Shown in pieces: positions 6,331 to 8,889 of a DNA stretch of 8,889 bases. A program made the position numbers and the translations under genes. Source of the stretch: an uncultured Saprospirales bacterium (GTDB taxonomy: Bacteria > Bacteroidota > Bacteroidia > Chitinophagales > JADIYW01); NCBI GenBank assembly GCA_938008535.1, contig CALLKF010000126.1, positions 1 to 8,889 of the forward strand, given 5' to 3'. The notes beneath the pieces were generated by a model. It had not been told where the DNA came from, did no database searches, and was given only the letters and a program-made list of their open reading frames with translations. Position 1 is the first letter of the stretch. Each line of letters opens with the position of its first letter.

Positions 6331-7449
6331 TTATTGTTTTACAAATTCTACGCGTCTGTTGTTGGCTTTTCCATTGTCAGTAGTGTTATCAGCAATTGGT
6401 TTAGTTTTTCCGTAACCTTTTGTAGTTAATCGCGAAGCATCAATACCTAGAGCAACCAATTGCGCTTTCACTGCATCTGCACGTTGTTGCGATAGTTTTA
6501 GATTATAAGCTGCATCGCCATCGCCGTCTGTGTGACCGCCAATTTCAAACTTCAATTCAGGATGTGCTTTCATCATATCAACAATTCGATTCAATTCGCC
6601 CATACTTTCCGGTTTTATGCTTGCTTTGTTATAATCGAAGTTGATACCGCGTGCAATGAATTTCGCATCAACGTTTGATGTTAATTGTTGGTATGGATCT
6701 TTCAAACCGGCAGCAATTCTTATGTTTTTGAAAAAAAGCTGTATGCTGTTTTCTGTACTACTTGGTCCTTCGCTATATAAATAAAAAGAAGCAGGTTGTC
6801 CTTCTTTAGACATATTTAAAACGCGCTGGTTATTCAAATATACTTTCATAGTAGTTTCATTTACAGCAATGGAAACATGTATCCATTTGTCATTTAGTTC
6901 ATGTTCATCTGTGTAGGCATCAGGAAATTCACTTTTAAAAGCAGCGGAAGTACCATTAAAATTTAACACACCACTAGTATTAATGCCTAAATCATGTTGG
7001 TCAAAGTCACCTAATTTTTGAGGGTTTCTATCAACATCTGCAGAATGGAAAGTGACCCAAAATTGTCCTGTCGCTCCATTACTCATTGCTTCGCTCATTT
7101 TCTTAGTTGTACATTTGAACAGGTAATCAAACTCGATGGTAAATCGTTGCGGCAAGTAATCATATTTCTTCATACGTGGATACATACCTGTGTAAAATCC
7201 ATCTAAAAAACCAATCGTATTTTCGTTATTTATTTTAGCAATTTCAACGGTTCCGGTGGTTACTTTCCAGCGTGATGGAATTTCATCACTGCTTTCATTT
7301 ATTAAATTGTCTTCAAAAATGATGCTGTCGCCAGGCACGAAATCAAACTTCGCGTACGTTTTTAAAGGCGGTTGGTTTTCGCTTTGAGCATAACATAAGT
7401 TGAAAGATAAGAACAACACATATGATGACAAAGTAATTAGTTTGTTCAT
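6331..7449 (-). CDS. OmpA-family protein with N-terminal LamG-like domain
   Basis: A 372-residue envelope protein expected to bind peptidoglycan. The signal peptide is residues 1-21, cut at CYA|Q. Residues about 35-248 look like a concanavalin/LamG-type jelly-roll. The segment opens FVPGDSIIFEDNL, a form common in Bacteroidota OmpA proteins, and includes QRFTIEFDYLF, KWIHVSIAVNETTMKVYLNN and a final FFKNIRIAAG strand. The C-terminal OmpA domain is about 265-372: GINFDYNKASIKPES, then FEIGGHTDGDGD and NLKLSQQRADAVKAQL, ending KANNRRVEFVKQ. D308 and R323 sit 15 residues apart, as do the diaminopimelate-binding Asp and Arg of E. coli OmpA, so the binding site appears intact. There is no beta-barrel segment, so this is a soluble or anchored periplasmic or outer-surface protein, not a porin. 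It is the first gene of the minus-strand block, downstream of a good -7 box. The ligand of the N-terminal domain is unknown. Confidence 0.93.
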   Translation of the reverse strand: MNKLITLSSYVLFLSFNLCYAQSENQPPLKTYAKFDFVPGDSIIFEDNLINESSDEIPSRWKVTTGTVEIAKINNENTIGFLDGFYTGMYPRMKKYDYLPQRFTIEFDYLFKCTTKKMSEAMSNGATGQFWVTFHSADVDRNPQKLGDFDQHDLGINTSGVLNFNGTSAAFKSEFPDAYTDEHELNDKWIHVSIAVNETTMKVYLNNQRVLNMSKEGQPASFYLYSEGPSSTENSIQLFFKNIRIAAGLKDPYQQLTSNVDAKFIARGINFDYNKASIKPESMGELNRIVDMMKAHPELKFEIGGHTDGDGDAAYNLKLSQQRADAVKAQLVALGIDASRLTTKGYGKTKPIADNTTDNGKANNRRVEFVKQ

Positions 7450-7478
7450 AGTTTTATGTTTTTTTATTTTTTACACTT

Positions 7479-7486
7479 CAAAATTA
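7479..7486 (-). promoter_or_regulatory. Candidate Bacteroidota -7 box for the OmpA-led operon
   Basis: The minus strand reads TAATTTTG, a perfect match to the TAnnTTTG -7 element known from Bacteroidota housekeeping promoters. It lies 29 bases before the ATG at 7449, giving a short leader. The nearest upstream TTTG (7513-7516, minus strand) is 26 bases away, somewhat longer than the usual spacing of about 20, so the -33 element is doubtful. Confidence 0.45.
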
Positions 7487-7499
7487 GAATAATAATTAG

Positions 7500-7507
7500 T
7501 ACCTTTT
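7500..7507 (+). promoter_or_regulatory. Weak candidate -7 box for the rightward helical-protein gene
   Basis: TACCTTTT matches TAnnTTTG at all but the last base and lies 29 bases before the ATG at 7537. The position 19 bases upstream is TTCA (7477-7480), a poor match to TTTG. If both this and the minus-strand box are real, two promoters overlap back to back in the 87-base divergent spacer. Confidence 0.25.
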
Positions 7508-7536
7508 TCGGACAAAATAGACCATTACTTACGCGC

Positions 7537-8862
7537 ATGATTAAAGAACTCATAGAAACATTGTCTGCAACAGAAAAGGAAAAACTAAATGCTATGGTTA
7601 CAGTTTCGAATAATCTGCCATATAAAATTTTAGCATTGCACATCACATCGGCAACTATTGCTCAAAATCAGATTGAAAAAAAATTAAAAATAAACGCAAA
7701 CAGTTATTTTAAAAATATAACGCTGGCAAAAGAACTTATTTATGAAGTAATAAAAAAAGAAAGTACAACAACGTATGATGATATTTTCTTAGTGCGCACA
7801 CTGATTTTTCGCGGTTTACATGTTCATGCGAATAAACTCATTTTAAAATTAGAAGAAAAATATTTGTACGAAAAATGGTATGGCTTGTTGGATGTTTTAT
7901 ATCACGAATCATTTAGAATGGCTTACAATAGTTGTGATATAAAAACATTGGAAAAGCTTAATAAAAAAGTACAAGAAAATCTCAAAAAATATCATCAATA
8001 TACGTTGTTAGATAAGCAATTATTGTTAGATATGGCGCGTTGTGAAAAACATGATGTCAAGCCAAATGAAATTGTTCCGTATTTAAAGCATCTTGATAAA
8101 TTGTATAAAGATTGCCATTCGTTTGAACATCATGTACTGGAGTTTAATGCTTTACATTGTTTGTACGAAGTGCATGTAAATTACACCAACGACTATAAAA
8201 AAGCGTTTGATGTTATAGCGAAAATGAAAGTGTTGGTAGAAAGCAACAAAGAAAAAATGAATGAGCGTATTTATGCGAACATGTTGACGCATGTGGTGTT
8301 TCCGTATTGCATTTACCAGATAGAAGAACAGCCGGAAATTTATTTTGATTACTTATTTTCCAACTTCAAACAAATCAATCATCACTTTATTATTTCAGAA
8401 GTTCTATTGCATTTTAGCATCTATTATTTCACAAAGAAGGATAGGAAGAAACTACTTGAAATCCATCATTATATGAAAGAATATGCACAGGAAAAATCCA
8501 ATCAGTATAAAGAATGTTTTACCGCATGCATGATCGCATATTTGGATAAAAATGACAAAGATTTTCACAGGCATAAAACTCGTTTTTATCAAACCGATGA
8601 AAGCAGAGATTCTTTACAATGCGATTTGTTACTTCGTTACTTAGAGATTTTATCGTTGATACATAACAACGAAACTGATATTGCTGCCGATAAGATTGAT
8701 GCTACGGAAAAATTCTTGAAGCGCAATTTTTCTATCGCGCGCATTGAAGAAGATAAATATTTGCATGCTTCTTTACGCAAAAAGATAAAGAATAAAGTGA
8801 AAGATATTTCAACGAATCATCCTTATCGCTTTACTAATTTTGTATTAAGTGAATTGACTTAA
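7537..8862 (+). CDS. Cytoplasmic all-helical protein of unknown function
   Basis: A 441-residue protein I do not recognise. It has no signal peptide or membrane segment. It looks almost wholly alpha-helical, rich in Lys, Glu, Tyr, His and Leu, with helices of 12-20 residues. Examples are MIKELIETLSATEKEKLNAM at the start, DIKTLEKLNKKVQENLKKY, IVPYLKHLDKLYKDC and RKKLLEIHHYMKEYAQEK. That spacing suggests an alpha-solenoid of TPR-like type, but I could not place clean 34-residue TPR units. No catalytic motif is seen. I chose the ATG at 7537. The open frame extends back to an ATG at 7456, but those 27 residues (MFFYFLHFKIRIIISTFFGQ...) lie over the candidate divergent promoters, begin 6 bases from the OmpA-family start, and differ in composition. 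It is divergent from the envelope operon. A scaffold or regulatory role is possible but unsupported. The 27 bases after its stop hold nothing recognisable. Confidence 0.75.
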   Translation: MIKELIETLSATEKEKLNAMVTVSNNLPYKILALHITSATIAQNQIEKKLKINANSYFKNITLAKELIYEVIKKESTTTYDDIFLVRTLIFRGLHVHANKLILKLEEKYLYEKWYGLLDVLYHESFRMAYNSCDIKTLEKLNKKVQENLKKYHQYTLLDKQLLLDMARCEKHDVKPNEIVPYLKHLDKLYKDCHSFEHHVLEFNALHCLYEVHVNYTNDYKKAFDVIAKMKVLVESNKEKMNERIYANMLTHVVFPYCIYQIEEQPEIYFDYLFSNFKQINHHFIISEVLLHFSIYYFTKKDRKKLLEIHHYMKEYAQEKSNQYKECFTACMIAYLDKNDKDFHRHKTRFYQTDESRDSLQCDLLLRYLEILSLIHNNETDIAADKIDATEKFLKRNFSIARIEEDKYLHASLRKKIKNKVKDISTNHPYRFTNFVLSELT

Positions 8863-8889
8863 TGCAATTTTTATAATCGAATAAATAAT

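Noticed and set aside
7456..7536. Upstream in-frame ATG that would extend the helical protein by 27 residues, seemingly giving a hydrophobic N-terminus
   Set aside because: The region overlaps the candidate divergent promoters, starts 6 bases from the OmpA-family start, and its Phe/Ile-rich composition follows from AT-rich noncoding DNA. It is not a convincing signal peptide, as it lacks a proper cleavage site.

Overview
The window is AT-rich and gene-dense, and it reads like a chromosomal segment from a member of the Bacteroidota. I infer this from several features. Signal peptides end in A|Q (YAQ, VAQ). One gene encodes a large OmpA protein with a LamG-like N-terminus. A -7 box of the Bacteroidota TAnnTTTG type is present, start codons lack clear Shine-Dalgarno sequences, and homopolymeric A/T tracts are frequent. 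I cannot place it at genus level from this sequence alone. There is no sign of insertion sequences, tRNA or rRNA genes, phage genes or CRISPR.

Layout: positions 2-190 (+) hold the last 62 residues of a sensor histidine kinase (the ATP-binding domain). One base later, at 192-806 (+), comes a NarL/FixJ-type response regulator, so this is the end of a two-component operon. Convergent to it, on the minus strand, runs a block of four genes for exported proteins, transcribed from about 7475 down to 824. In transcription order they are: an OmpA-family protein with a LamG-like N-terminal region (6331-7449); a 319-residue helical, coiled-coil-rich exported protein of unknown function (5340-6299); a 757-residue exported protein with three tandem 94-97-residue beta-type repeats and a C-terminal carboxypeptidase-regulatory-like domain (2987-5260); and a 708-residue exported protein with a calcium-binding-like Asp/Asn-rich region followed by a full metzincin zinc-protease signature, HEIGHYCGLHH, and a candidate Met-turn (824-2950). 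A strong intercistronic hairpin with a T-rich tail (5277-5319) separates genes two and three of the block.

Divergent from the OmpA gene, at 7537-8862 (+), is a cytoplasmic, all-helical 441-residue protein that I do not recognise. The 87-base divergent spacer carries a good -7 box for the OmpA-led block and a weaker candidate for the rightward gene.

Working picture (inference): the four minus-strand genes form one cell-envelope cluster. The OmpA domain would anchor the complex to peptidoglycan, the repeat protein would be a structural or adhesive partner, and the metzincin would act on extracytoplasmic protein. The hairpin would set a lower dose of the two downstream products. Nothing in the sequence ties the two-component system to this cluster beyond position.
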